DNA of 64,000 bases, from the NCBI GenBank assembly GCA_035771165.1, contig JAWNZC010000413.1, positions 310,001-374,000 of the forward strand. Direction: 5' to 3'. This document shows, one piece after another, positions 39,641 through 48,302 of the stretch; positions within the stretch are counted from its first letter, which is position 1; every line of letters starts with the position of its first letter. This DNA is from Paragorgia papillata. Taxonomy: Eukaryota; Cnidaria; Anthozoa; Scleralcyonacea; Coralliidae. The notes beneath the pieces were generated by a model. It saw only the letters and a program-made list of their open reading frames with translations, did not search any database and was not told the origin of the DNA. The translations under genes were made by a program, and so were the position numbers.

Positions 39641-42600
39641 CTACTTCTTGGTTCTCCAATGTCCAATCGCTAAGGTACTTTTTTTGTCTTCTAAAATAAT
39701 CCTTTTGTCATCTGCAGAATTTAATGCTATTTTGTTGACATGAATGGTATTAATGGTGTGGTTAGTACTTCTAAAGGTGTTCATACCCCTTATAACATCC
39801 TGATCTGTAAATATACAGTTTTTGTAGTTTTCGAAAGCGAGATCATTGTTGATAACACTTTTTGTAATTCCTTTGCACTTCTTGAACTCCTTTTCCTCCC
39901 ATAACCCAGTTACAGGATTAAACTTTCTAGCCATTTTAAGTGCGTAAGCTTTTGATCTGGTTCCTGCAAATGCTCCAATAATATCAGCACCAGTCTCAGA
40001 TTTCATCATCCCAAGGACTTTCTTGTTTGCTCCACACTTGATACCGCTTGGATGGGTTTCTGGAAAGTTTGAAGTGTCAAACATGGTTTCAACATCATTT
40101 GCGATGTCCTTAAAGAAGTCATCGGTTTTAATTTCGTAACATAAGCTATCGGTATCTGTAAACAACAACTTTGCCTTGTCTCCATATTTAGGTTTGATAT
40201 ATTCATAATGGAATTTGTACATGGGAATTTTACTTTTGTCCAAAATGGCTGCCCCTGTTGCTATGGGTTTGTTTAGTTTTACCCTAGTCTTTTTCATGTG
40301 TACAGCCCCCAAGTTTTCAGTAAATATATTGATACCTTTGAAATTAGGTTTTTTTGCTAATTTTTCAAGCTGCTCTTCAAATGATACCAATCGAACATCA
40401 ATTCTGTCTCTAACATTTTCCATGGTTTTACCAAATACAGAGTTGTTCATGAGTTTAAAAAAGTCCTTTTCAAAGTCATTGGTTGCTAGTTTCCTTTTTT
40501 CTGTATTTAGATCAATATATGGTTTCATCCAGGCTTTTTCTACAAATGAAATGGCTCTATGAATCTTTGTTAGGACTAAACCATGTTTTAACATTTGTGC
40601 CAAGGCTTCGTAATGAACAACATAATTTTTTTTGTCATTAAGATTTGGTATTAACTTTTCAACACCATTTACTTCCATTTTTTCAGCTGCAAATGGAAAG
40701 TCGTTATGAAGGTCATGAAGTTCTTTAGGGTAATTAAGATCAACCTCTAAAAAACAACCTTCTCCTTCTGTTGTTAAATATTTTTCCCAGTTTTCCAACT
40801 CTTCTTCCGGAACTTCTTTGAAACCACCAACTGGTAATGGTTCTGTCATTGGTACACCGTAAAGGTTGTTTTTGTCAAGATATACAATGAAAACACTTTC
40901 TTTGCTTGGGTCATAGTTTTCCATGTACTTGTTGTTGGCTTCTGAGTAGCGATGGGTAACAGTCGAAATCCCACCACGGATGTTTCTTTCAACCATTAAA
41001 TATTGGTCGGGTTCTGTTAGAAGTTCTAGTTTTTGGTCTGTCATTTTCAATAAGGCACTCCAAGACTGACCTGGAGTTGTGTAGGACCACATAGGATCAA
41101 GCCCATATGTTTCTTTACACATTTTTCTGAAGTTCTGTATAACATCTGAAAGAATTAACACATCAGTTTTCAAATACAGATCATGGTAGTCCTTTAATGT
41201 TTTACAGTTAAACTTGTCCCAAACATTTTGAGCAAGTTTGTAATCATCATCGCTGATATGGTTTTTTGTTAATCTGGAATAAAATTTTTCCTTTGGTGGT
41301 AATTGTGGATAGTCCAGCTTTTTCAGGCTATCCAAAAACTCATACGGAAACACCCCCTTTTGTTTTAACAGATCCACATTTTCTTTTGAATGGTCTTTGA
41401 AACCTTTTTCGGTGTAATGGAATTCTGTTGCTGGTAAGTTTGATGCTAGTGTTGCCAATGAACTTGACATAAATTTCAATGAGTCCAAAAACCTTACCTC
41501 CAAAGGAACCCACTTTTTTCTTGTTATACCATTAGCATCCTTTTTTAAACCGCCATCCATCCAAAGTTTTTTGTTAACACTTATATACTCTTCTTCTGTT
41601 TTTGCAATGCAACCAATGGGACCATTTGACAACCCTAAATATTTTGCTATTAAATGACTATCATATCCACTGAAATTATGAAACAAAACTGGAATATGTC
41701 TTGCACTTCCCATTGAATAATTACAATCATTATGGGCTGCTCCACGGTATTTACCATTTAAATGATCATGGTCTCTAACTTTGGATTTTGCAGTAAGTTT
41801 GTTGGCTTTCCAAAGGCTTCTTGGATCTAAATTTTTAAGTTTTTTACATGTAAATTGACCACCACAAACATAACAAGTTGTTGCATTTTGGAATTCCTTT
41901 TCCTCCTTTGCTGACATTATTATTTTCTTTGGATCCTTTAAATATTTATACCAAATCTTTTTGGCTTCTTTTTCCAAAGCCTCAACAAACATTTTACCAA
42001 TATCTTGGAACTCGTACTGTTTTGTGTAACTTACAGTTTTTCCTGGAAATATTGTTGGGTCAGAACATATAATTTGAAAGCAATAACCAATTGGTATGTG
42101 CTCTTGATATTTTTGTGTATAACTTTTTGACTCATCATTGTTTTTGGTTTTCAAAGTTTTTAACATACACTCAAAATCTGCAACTATGATGAATGGAACA
42201 TCTTGGGTTTTCTTATAGTCTTTACAACTCCATCCCATGATATCGTCAACACCCTTTTTTGGATATTCTTGGATTTGAGCATCATGAGTTCTACAGATTG
42301 TTTCGTGTTCCTCTAATATTTCCTTTGTTTTGAAGGGGTTTAAACAAAAGTTACAGAAAAACTTTTTGTGTTGGTGGTTGTCATTTTGATCTGATAACAG
42401 CCTACTTATATCCTTAATAGTGCTGAAATGGTCACCCAACCAGAATAGGTTTGCTTTGTTTTTGTGGTCAGACCTACTTATTTGCATTTGACAAACCTTT
42501 TTAATTTCATCATCATATGTTAAAACATTTACACCTATTCCATTATTTTCTTCAAATTTTGAGATGTCCTTAATTTTAACAGGAAATGTTAAACCCTTAC

Positions 42601-43609
42601 AATCATACTTTCTTGCCAATAGTTTTACATTTGTTGGCACTCTTTCAAGTTTTTGAGCGTTTGGATCTTCCTTTAAAATTTCTGCAATAGCAACAGCATA
42701 TAGAAAACAGTTTGAATCCTTGTTCTGTGGGTTGATGATTGCCTTTTTGTCCTTGATGAATTTTGGAAGTGGTTTGAAACCCTTGCCATTTAAAGGCTTA
42801 TATTTCGTTATTGAAATATGTAAAGATTCAACAGATCTTATAGACCATCCAGAACCTTTTTTCTGATGGGCTGCCAAATTTTCCAACATTTCCCCTTTTG
42901 CTGATTTGTATGATTCCCTAACATCCTCCTCTGTTGTCATTGCCTTCATGTGGGATGTAAAGTAGAAAAGATCCACTTCTTCTATTCTGTCCACATAATC
43001 GTAATGGACAAGTTTGCAGATCAGTGTTGTTTTTACTTTTTTAGAATTTTCAATCTTATTAATAAGGTTCTCAACAGCTGCTGTTGTTTCTTCCAAAAAT
43101 ACTGTTGGGTCTCTGTAGTTTTGACCTGAAATTTCATACAAAGCTGCCTTACCATTTACAAAATCTTTAATCATTACAGGCTCTGTTTGTCTGAGTTTTT
43201 TGTTCTTTTTTACTTTCTTTCTGTAAAGTCTACCAATCTTATTACCAAGAACCCTTCTGTTTTTAGAAAGTTTTTTGTCAGTACCCAACCACTTCTTGTC
43301 CCACTTAATTTTGTCTTGTCTTTTTTCTTCTTGTTTAATCTCTCTTGACCATTTTTGTTGCTCTTTTTTCTGCAGTTTTTTCTGAGTTTTCTTTTGAAAC
43401 TTAATTAGATCATCATTTAAATTGTCTTGTTCATTAATGAGTTTTTGTTCCTTTTTGAGTTCCTTCGCCTTTTGCTCTTCTTGAAGTTTGACAAGTCTTT
43501 CGGGTTTGAAAGGTTTCATTTCCTTATCCCGTTGAAGTTGCCTTTGTTTTCTAAGGCGAGCATTTTCCCTTATTTTTAATAATTTTGGATCGGTTGTATA
43601 CTTTGTCAT
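39641..43609 (-). CDS. Protein-primed family B DNA polymerase
   Basis: 1322 residues in one frame. Order: lysine/glutamine-rich coiled coil (1-120); Cys/His region resembling a papain/OTU-type fold (DSNCFLYAV near 300, GDHFSTIKD near 391); C2H2-like finger (FCNFCLNPF...H...C); exonuclease I VADFEC (about 480); CYVC...DHDHLNGKYRGAAH endonuclease VII-like zinc motif (about 576-629); exonuclease II NFSGYDSH; exonuclease III YLKTDV (about 810); polymerase A DKNNLYG (about 910); polymerase B KLMNNSVFGKTM (about 1055); polymerase C TDTDSLCYEI (about 1150). It would replicate the linear element from a terminal protein. Start at TATAATAAATG. Confidence 0.92.
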   Translation of the reverse strand: MTKYTTDPKLLKIRENARLRKQRQLQRDKEMKPFKPERLVKLQEEQKAKELKKEQKLINEQDNLNDDLIKFQKKTQKKLQKKEQQKWSREIKQEEKRQDKIKWDKKWLGTDKKLSKNRRVLGNKIGRLYRKKVKKNKKLRQTEPVMIKDFVNGKAALYEISGQNYRDPTVFLEETTAAVENLINKIENSKKVKTTLICKLVHYDYVDRIEEVDLFYFTSHMKAMTTEEDVRESYKSAKGEMLENLAAHQKKGSGWSIRSVESLHISITKYKPLNGKGFKPLPKFIKDKKAIINPQNKDSNCFLYAVAIAEILKEDPNAQKLERVPTNVKLLARKYDCKGLTFPVKIKDISKFEENNGIGVNVLTYDDEIKKVCQMQISRSDHKNKANLFWLGDHFSTIKDISRLLSDQNDNHQHKKFFCNFCLNPFKTKEILEEHETICRTHDAQIQEYPKKGVDDIMGWSCKDYKKTQDVPFIIVADFECMLKTLKTKNNDESKSYTQKYQEHIPIGYCFQIICSDPTIFPGKTVSYTKQYEFQDIGKMFVEALEKEAKKIWYKYLKDPKKIIMSAKEEKEFQNATTCYVCGGQFTCKKLKNLDPRSLWKANKLTAKSKVRDHDHLNGKYRGAAHNDCNYSMGSARHIPVLFHNFSGYDSHLIAKYLGLSNGPIGCIAKTEEEYISVNKKLWMDGGLKKDANGITRKKWVPLEVRFLDSLKFMSSSLATLASNLPATEFHYTEKGFKDHSKENVDLLKQKGVFPYEFLDSLKKLDYPQLPPKEKFYSRLTKNHISDDDYKLAQNVWDKFNCKTLKDYHDLYLKTDVLILSDVIQNFRKMCKETYGLDPMWSYTTPGQSWSALLKMTDQKLELLTEPDQYLMVERNIRGGISTVTHRYSEANNKYMENYDPSKESVFIVYLDKNNLYGVPMTEPLPVGGFKEVPEEELENWEKYLTTEGEGCFLEVDLNYPKELHDLHNDFPFAAEKMEVNGVEKLIPNLNDKKNYVVHYEALAQMLKHGLVLTKIHRAISFVEKAWMKPYIDLNTEKRKLATNDFEKDFFKLMNNSVFGKTMENVRDRIDVRLVSFEEQLEKLAKKPNFKGINIFTENLGAVHMKKTRVKLNKPIATGAAILDKSKIPMYKFHYEYIKPKYGDKAKLLFTDTDSLCYEIKTDDFFKDIANDVETMFDTSNFPETHPSGIKCGANKKVLGMMKSETGADIIGAFAGTRSKAYALKMARKFNPVTGLWEEKEFKKCKGITKSVINNDLAFENYKNCIFTDQDVIRGMNTFRSTNHTINTIHVNKIALNSADDKRIILEDKKSTLAIGHWRTKK

Positions 43610-43644
43610 TTATTATAATAGAAAGTTTTTTCTTTAAATAAAAA

Positions 43645-43794
43645 ATGGACAAAATGATGAAAATTAGCGAGAATATTAATGCTGTTGATGAAAAGGTTAC
43701 CGAGTTGGTTGATAATCTTTCGCCGTGGGTTTCCCTTGCTGCTGGAATAGTTATTGGAAACCTTATTTGGATAGGGGCTATAGTACTTTTGTAA
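43645..43794 (+). CDS. 49-residue single-pass membrane protein
   Basis: A small frame on the opposite strand, divergent from PolB. It starts at TTAAATAAAAAATGG, ends before a strong hairpin, and encodes a polar helix then a hydrophobic segment SLAAGIVIGNLIWIGAIVLL at the C-terminus. Start motif, stop hairpin and membrane helix together support a real gene. No equivalent found in element 1. Confidence 0.5.
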   Translation: MDKMMKISENINAVDEKVTELVDNLSPWVSLAAGIVIGNLIWIGAIVLL

Positions 43795-43812
43795 AAAAAA
43801 CTTCATTAAAAA

Positions 43813-43839
43813 AATTCCTTTCAACTAATGAAAGGAATT
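43813..43839. terminator. 3'-end hairpin
   Basis: AATTCCTTTCA and TGAAAGGAATT form an 11-bp perfect stem around ACTAA, 19 bases after the stop of the 49-residue gene. Confidence 0.6.
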
Positions 43840-43928
43840 ATGACCATTTTAGTATACAACTTTGAAGAGAGATGAAACCTTAGAAAACAAAACAGAACCC
43901 TATTTATATATAGTTTAAATTTAGTTTT

Positions 43929-44333
43929 TTAACGACTTACTGACCAATATTTCCCTTTATACATAACATCCCTGTTTTTTTTTATACAGAATGGGATATA
44001 ACTTGGATTTCTGTACAAACTGAGGGCCGCATTGTAAATGCTTGGGAACACCAGTTTTTCGCCATCAACAGAAGTAAATGTTATTTTAACTGGTGTTTTA
44101 ATTACATTTCTATGGTGTTTGTCGTAAACTTCATTTTTTACTAATGGAATGTCAAGTTTTTCGCAAAGTGTTTTTAAGTTAAGACTATGAGCACCTTTAA
44201 CACCAAGTTTGCCTGCTATTGATCTGAGTTCTGTTCTTGATGCGGTGGTTTTTTCGCGTATTGTTTGTAGTCTGTTATTTGCATTTGTTCTTTCTTGCAT
44301 TCTTTTTCCAAACATTTCTTTAAGGGTTGTCAT
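43929..44333 (-). CDS. SAP-like plus NUMOD1-like DNA-binding protein A
   Basis: 134 residues. A coiled region is followed by a SAP-like helix pair (LRSIAGKLGVKGAHSLNLKT, LCEKL) and a NUMOD1-like module (VFPSIYNAALSLYRNPSYIP, then MYKGKYWSVSR). It is a tandem paralogue of the next gene and orthologous to 12526-12861 of element 1. No catalytic residues are visible. Probably binds element DNA; the exact role is unknown. Confidence 0.5.
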   Translation of the reverse strand: MTTLKEMFGKRMQERTNANNRLQTIREKTTASRTELRSIAGKLGVKGAHSLNLKTLCEKLDIPLVKNEVYDKHHRNVIKTPVKITFTSVDGEKLVFPSIYNAALSLYRNPSYIPFCIKKNRDVMYKGKYWSVSR

Positions 44334-44357
44334 TGTTTTATTGTATGTTTTTTTTAA

Positions 44358-44386
44358 AAATTTCTTATTGTTTTAATAAGAGATTT
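44358..44386 (-). terminator. 3'-end hairpin between paralogues
   Basis: AAATTTCTTATT pairs with AATAAGAGATTT (one mismatch) after the stop of protein B. Confidence 0.4.
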
Positions 44387-44413
44387 TTATTTTTGGTTTG
44401 TGTTTAACATTTT

Positions 44414-44923
44414 TTAACGGCTTACTAACCAATATTTGTCTTTGTACCAAATAACTTTTTTGTTTTTGATATAGTATTTAATAATACTGTAGGTTTTTTT
44501 TCCAATAGCTGAAGCAGCTTTGCTCATACTTGGGAACTCTATTTTTTCATCATCCTCCAAAGCTGTAAATAAAATTTTAACGGGTTCCCTTTCTGTGTTA
44601 CCGTTGGGTTTGTTTGGAATATATGGAATGTCAAGTATTTCGCATAGTGTTTTTTTTGTTAGATTGGTTGGTCCTTTGATCCCCTTTTGAAAAGCTATAT
44701 TAATTAGCTTTTCTTTCTGTGTACTAACTTTTGACGCACGGATTTCAGATAACCGGTCTCTGATTTCTATTTTTTGTCGTAGGTGCTTTTGTATAAGTTC
44801 TATTTCATCTTCTAACTCTTCGTAGGTTTGGGGTGCTTCTTTTTGTTCTTGGAACTTAATATTAATTTCAACAATAGGGTTCATTTCTTTTATTATATCT
44901 TTTATTATTGTTTTTTTATTCAA
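44414..44923 (-). CDS. SAP-like plus NUMOD1-like DNA-binding protein B
   Basis: 169 residues. It has an extra N-terminal coiled coil (EELEDEIELIQKHLRQKIE), the SAP-like pair (IAFQKGIKGPTNLTKKTLCE) and the NUMOD1-like module (EFPSMSKAASAIGKKTYSII) ending in W-x-KDKYWLVSR. Upstream is TATAATAAAAGAAATG, the early-type box. The duplication in element 2 against a single copy in element 1 shows this family expands within the lineage. Confidence 0.5.
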   Translation of the reverse strand: MNKKTIIKDIIKEMNPIVEINIKFQEQKEAPQTYEELEDEIELIQKHLRQKIEIRDRLSEIRASKVSTQKEKLINIAFQKGIKGPTNLTKKTLCEILDIPYIPNKPNGNTEREPVKILFTALEDDEKIEFPSMSKAASAIGKKTYSIIKYYIKNKKVIWYKDKYWLVSR

Positions 44924-45013
44924 TTTTTTAACAAAAAAAGTTTTCAGTAATAATGATCATTTCTTTCATTATTATGTACCCATCGTTCTTTTTCTTTTAG
45001 AACCCATTTTTTT

Positions 45014-45325
45014 CTAAGAATTAAATTTCTCCTGTCCGTCCTTTTCTGTCGAATTTGTCGATACCAGTTTAAGATTTTTGTCATCATCATTTATTTTATT
45101 TTGTGTTAAAGACTCCACAGATGGCGATTTTTTACAGTTAGGAACCTTTGTATAATTTTTTACTGTTTTGTTTGTCCACCCTATTTGAACATTTCCTTCC
45201 ATGGTTAGGTTTTCCTTTCCAAAACTTAGACCAAACTGAAAGCCTTTCTTCGTAATATGGTTTTTATTAAATTTTTCTTTTGGCTTTTGCGAAGCTTTAG
45301 CGATGCTTGACTTTGAATTTCCCAT
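45014..45325 (-). CDS. N-myristoylation-motif protein
   Basis: 103 residues beginning MGNSKSSIAKASQKPKEK: glycine 2, serine 6 and following lysines fit N-myristoylation with a basic patch. The core GFQFGLSFGKENLTMEGNVQ and IGWTNKTVKNY is shared with element 1 (11410-11610). The C-terminal 45 residues are polar and unmatched. Probably a membrane- or virion-associated matrix-like protein. Start at AATAAAACAAATGG. Confidence 0.6.
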   Translation of the reverse strand: MGNSKSSIAKASQKPKEKFNKNHITKKGFQFGLSFGKENLTMEGNVQIGWTNKTVKNYTKVPNCKKSPSVESLTQNKINDDDKNLKLVSTNSTEKDGQEKFNS

Positions 45326-45336
45326 TTGTTTTATTT

Positions 45337-45362
45337 TTTCCTAACCCAACAAGATTAGGAAA
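45337..45362 (-). terminator. 3'-end hairpin
   Basis: TTTCCTAA and TTAGGAAA pair between the end of the gene at 45389 and the start of the myristoylation-motif gene. Confidence 0.45.
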
Positions 45363-45388
45363 ACAGTAAAAACTTTAGTAATACTAAC

Positions 45389-45892
45389 TCAATTGTTATT
45401 GGGATCAACAGAACTGACACCACTGTCATTTTCATTAGGATTTTCATTATTTTGTACTGTAACATTTTTATTTGGGCTTGGTTTCCTGTCCCAAACATGT
45501 TTGGCAACTATGATACCACCAGTTAGCAAACCAATCATTGGAATATATGGCGAAATTTTCTTCACCAAGGATTTAACATCATCGCAAAATAGTTTGTTTG
45601 ATGATAGTTCTGCATCCAGTTTTTCGTCATTTTGTATTAAGTCTAACTGTTCCAATAACTCTGAAAATTTGGTTACAAGGGTTTCAGTTAACAGAGAGGT
45701 TGTTTTGTCAAGTTGGGTTCTTTCATAGCTAAGCTTAATTTTTTCAAGTTGGGTCATTGAAGCTTTTTTTAAATATGCTTCTGAATGTTTGATCTCCTTT
45801 GCAAAGGATAACCGGATAAGGTCTTCTCTAAGATTTAAATCTTGCGGTTCTTCATTTTTTTCTTCATTCATTGTTGCGTATTCGGTGTTCAT
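45389..45892 (-). CDS. Conserved helical protein with one membrane segment
   Basis: 167 residues; orthologue of 10858-11379. Charged helices (LIRLSFAKEIKHSEAYLKKA, LSSNKLFCDDVKSL) precede the hydrophobic segment IPMIGLLTGGIIVAKHVW and an asparagine-rich tail. Start at ATTATAAATG. It sits 12 bases after the long membrane-active protein and upstream of the myristoylation-motif gene, the same three-gene order as in element 1, so the three probably work together in virion or membrane structure. Confidence 0.55.
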   Translation of the reverse strand: MNTEYATMNEEKNEEPQDLNLREDLIRLSFAKEIKHSEAYLKKASMTQLEKIKLSYERTQLDKTTSLLTETLVTKFSELLEQLDLIQNDEKLDAELSSNKLFCDDVKSLVKKISPYIPMIGLLTGGIIVAKHVWDRKPSPNKNVTVQNNENPNENDSGVSSVDPNNN

Positions 45893-45904
45893 TTATAATA
45901 GTGT

Positions 45905-47233
45905 TTACTTTTTGTATCTTTCTTTGTACTCTGTGTAAACAAAATATGTTAAACCTATTGCAAGGACCCACAGATTTTTCGCCAACCATGCCAGTCCCTT
46001 TGCACCCCAAGATAGTGCAGTTGCTAGTATGCTTAAAATTGGTGCCAATACAGGCCAGGCAGCTTTGGCAAGTTTTGCTAATGCCTTTCCTAATGCTCCT
46101 GTTGCTTTTGCTGCCGCTGCAACTCCTTTTCCTCCAGCTAGTACCACTGTTGTTATGATCCCAGCAATGGAAATGGCAATAGCAGCCGTTGCTCCCATGT
46201 TTTCTTTGGCCCATTCTTTAAACCTTCCAAATTTGGATAGTACATGATCCCTAAGCAAATTTCTAACATAGTCAGTTTTTGGTGGCATGTTATACAACAG
46301 TCTAAGTTCTTCTGCTCTCAGTCTGCACACAACCTCAACCTCTCTGAACTTTCTTTTTTTTACTGGGTCTTCTTCTTTGTCTGCTATATCTTTCCAAAAC
46401 ACTAGGTTAACTTCAACAGAAGCTAAATCTGTTGATTGTAGGGTTCCTCTAAGGTTGCGAAGAGCATTATCACCAGCAACTTCATCAATATCTCCATTGT
46501 CATTTGCTTCAATGTTGTCCATCCCTATTGTTACTTCATCACCCAGATCTTCAGCAACATTTTTACGAATGTTTGTAACATTTTCAAAACTAATATTTTC
46601 TGGTTTAAGGCCTGCTTGCTTTGCGGTAGTATAATCTGATGTTTGTTTGTATTCGGTCTGAGATTTCATGTATAGTCCGTTAAATTCCTTTAATATATTT
46701 TTTAATGTTTCTCTATCCACTTCTTGAAAATTTTCGGGATTGTTAAATTTAAATTTACCAGGGTTTTCTTCATCTTTAATTAATACCCTTTCCCCTTTAA
46801 AGATAACCCCACCAACTTCTTTTGGGTTGTCTGGATCAGAAAATAATGAACTACCATCTATTAATTCTATACTGTATTTTCCATAATCTTTAACCACTGG
46901 TGTTCCTAATTTGTTTGCAAAGAATTTTGTTTTTTGTTTGGTGTTTTTTCCTCTGTTTATACCTCTTTTTTTTGTTGTCCACTTTTTAAGCCTAGCTCTG
47001 AATGCTGCTAATGACTCTTTTGTTTTTGGGTTTTGTCTTGCTATTCTGGCTGCTAGATTATCGTAGTTTTCATCTGTATCATCTAAGGGATCGAAGTCCA
47101 AAAACTCAGCAGTTTCTTCAAAAGTTTTATCTAAATCTTCGTACCCACCTGTAGTAAATGGAGTTTCTGCCGTTCCAGAGGCTTCCCCGCCATCTTTGGC
47201 GGGTCCTCTATTTTTAAATTCAAATTTAGCCAT
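45905..47233 (-). CDS. Putative membrane-active virion protein
   Basis: 442 residues. The N-terminal 85 are acidic (DKTFEETAEFLDFDPLDDTD); a basic block follows (RARLKKWTTKKRGINRGKN, about 90-115), then a mixed middle. From about residue 350 come a hydrophobic helix (ATAAIAISIAGIITTVVLAG), alanine/lysine amphipathic helices and a second hydrophobic stretch (WGAKGLAWLAKNLWVLAIGL). Such tails are seen in membrane-disrupting core proteins of adenovirus-like viruses; that parallel is an inference. It follows the integrase by seven bases. Confidence 0.5.
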   Translation of the reverse strand: MAKFEFKNRGPAKDGGEASGTAETPFTTGGYEDLDKTFEETAEFLDFDPLDDTDENYDNLAARIARQNPKTKESLAAFRARLKKWTTKKRGINRGKNTKQKTKFFANKLGTPVVKDYGKYSIELIDGSSLFSDPDNPKEVGGVIFKGERVLIKDEENPGKFKFNNPENFQEVDRETLKNILKEFNGLYMKSQTEYKQTSDYTTAKQAGLKPENISFENVTNIRKNVAEDLGDEVTIGMDNIEANDNGDIDEVAGDNALRNLRGTLQSTDLASVEVNLVFWKDIADKEEDPVKKRKFREVEVVCRLRAEELRLLYNMPPKTDYVRNLLRDHVLSKFGRFKEWAKENMGATAAIAISIAGIITTVVLAGGKGVAAAAKATGALGKALAKLAKAAWPVLAPILSILATALSWGAKGLAWLAKNLWVLAIGLTYFVYTEYKERYKK

Positions 47234-47240
47234 TATTTAT

Positions 47241-48212
47241 TTATGTTTGTTCTCCAATAACTTTAACCAACTCCTCACCATAAAATTTTCCCATAATGTC
47301 CTCCTCCTTATCCCGAATTCTATACATAACAGGAACTCCTCTGAAAACTGCTGACACAGTAAAAATTTCATCAGTAAAATTTGGATCATAACCTTTTGCA
47401 AAGTTTTTTCTGTATTTTTGAATTCTAACATGGTTCCCAACTTTAAATTTTGGGTTTACATTTTTTTCAAGAGGTGGGATCCCATACAGGGTAAAAAAAA
47501 CTTTGGATTGGTTGCTATCGTTAACATCTTTTGGTTTCATTTTGATGGTGCTGTGGATGGTGTTGTTGTAACTATTTGTAAACTTGTCAAGACTATTTAG
47601 CCACTCTTTGTTTCCTTTGAAAGTAAAAAATTTCCACATCCTGGTTTTCAAAGTCCTGTTGAACCTTTCCACAAGTGCAGCCTTCCTGTGGGATTTGGAT
47701 GAAAAATATTTTATGTTAAAAGAATTCAAAAGAGTTTTTACACCAACATTATAAAACTCCTTACCTTCGTCAAACTGGACTGTTTCTGGATATTTACCAA
47801 ATCTTTTCTTGAATTCTTCCAACATTTTTGAAACACCTGCAACCATACTTGCTGTGTTTTTTCTGTGGACAGGAACAGCGAAACCAAATCTGCTTAAAAT
47901 TTCTATCCCAGTCAAGATCCATTTTTGATCATTATTTTCAGAACCAAATTTTGCCATATCTACCAAGTCCATTTGAAGCTGGTCGGCAAGATTTTTAACA
48001 AATGTTTTCTGGTATTTTCTTGGTTTTTTGATAGGTTTGTGTAAAGTAAAAACTTTTTGGCTGTGTAACCACTCCTTTACTTGTTTTCGAGTTATTGAAG
48101 GATTTTCTTCAACAGCAGCTTGGTAAAGTTTTTCCATGGATTGGTAACCGGTTACAGGATTGTAATAAATATCCCGAAGTTCAAGGTCAATGAGTAAAAG
48201 TTTATCTTCCAT
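47241..48212 (-). CDS. Retroviral-type (rve) integrase
   Basis: 323 residues. D82 (LQMDLVDM), D148 (VQFDEGKEF) and E182 (AALVERFNRTLK) form the D,D33E triad, at the same positions as in element 1. The N-terminal 60 residues are helical without a clear HHCC finger, and the C-terminal FKVGNHVRIQKYRKNFAKGY is SH3/chromo-like. The 6-bp duplication at the element's ends is the expected product of this enzyme. Start AAATAAAAATGG, divergent from the gene at 48303. Confidence 0.92.
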   Translation of the reverse strand: MEDKLLLIDLELRDIYYNPVTGYQSMEKLYQAAVEENPSITRKQVKEWLHSQKVFTLHKPIKKPRKYQKTFVKNLADQLQMDLVDMAKFGSENNDQKWILTGIEILSRFGFAVPVHRKNTASMVAGVSKMLEEFKKRFGKYPETVQFDEGKEFYNVGVKTLLNSFNIKYFSSKSHRKAALVERFNRTLKTRMWKFFTFKGNKEWLNSLDKFTNSYNNTIHSTIKMKPKDVNDSNQSKVFFTLYGIPPLEKNVNPKFKVGNHVRIQKYRKNFAKGYDPNFTDEIFTVSAVFRGVPVMYRIRDKEEDIMGKFYGEELVKVIGEQT

Positions 48213-48302
48213 TTTTATTTTAAAGAAAAAACTGAATTCTTTGCAACTTCTTAAAAAAAATTATGGGAAGACTAATTCTTTGTTTTTGAACTTTAATAAA
48301 TA

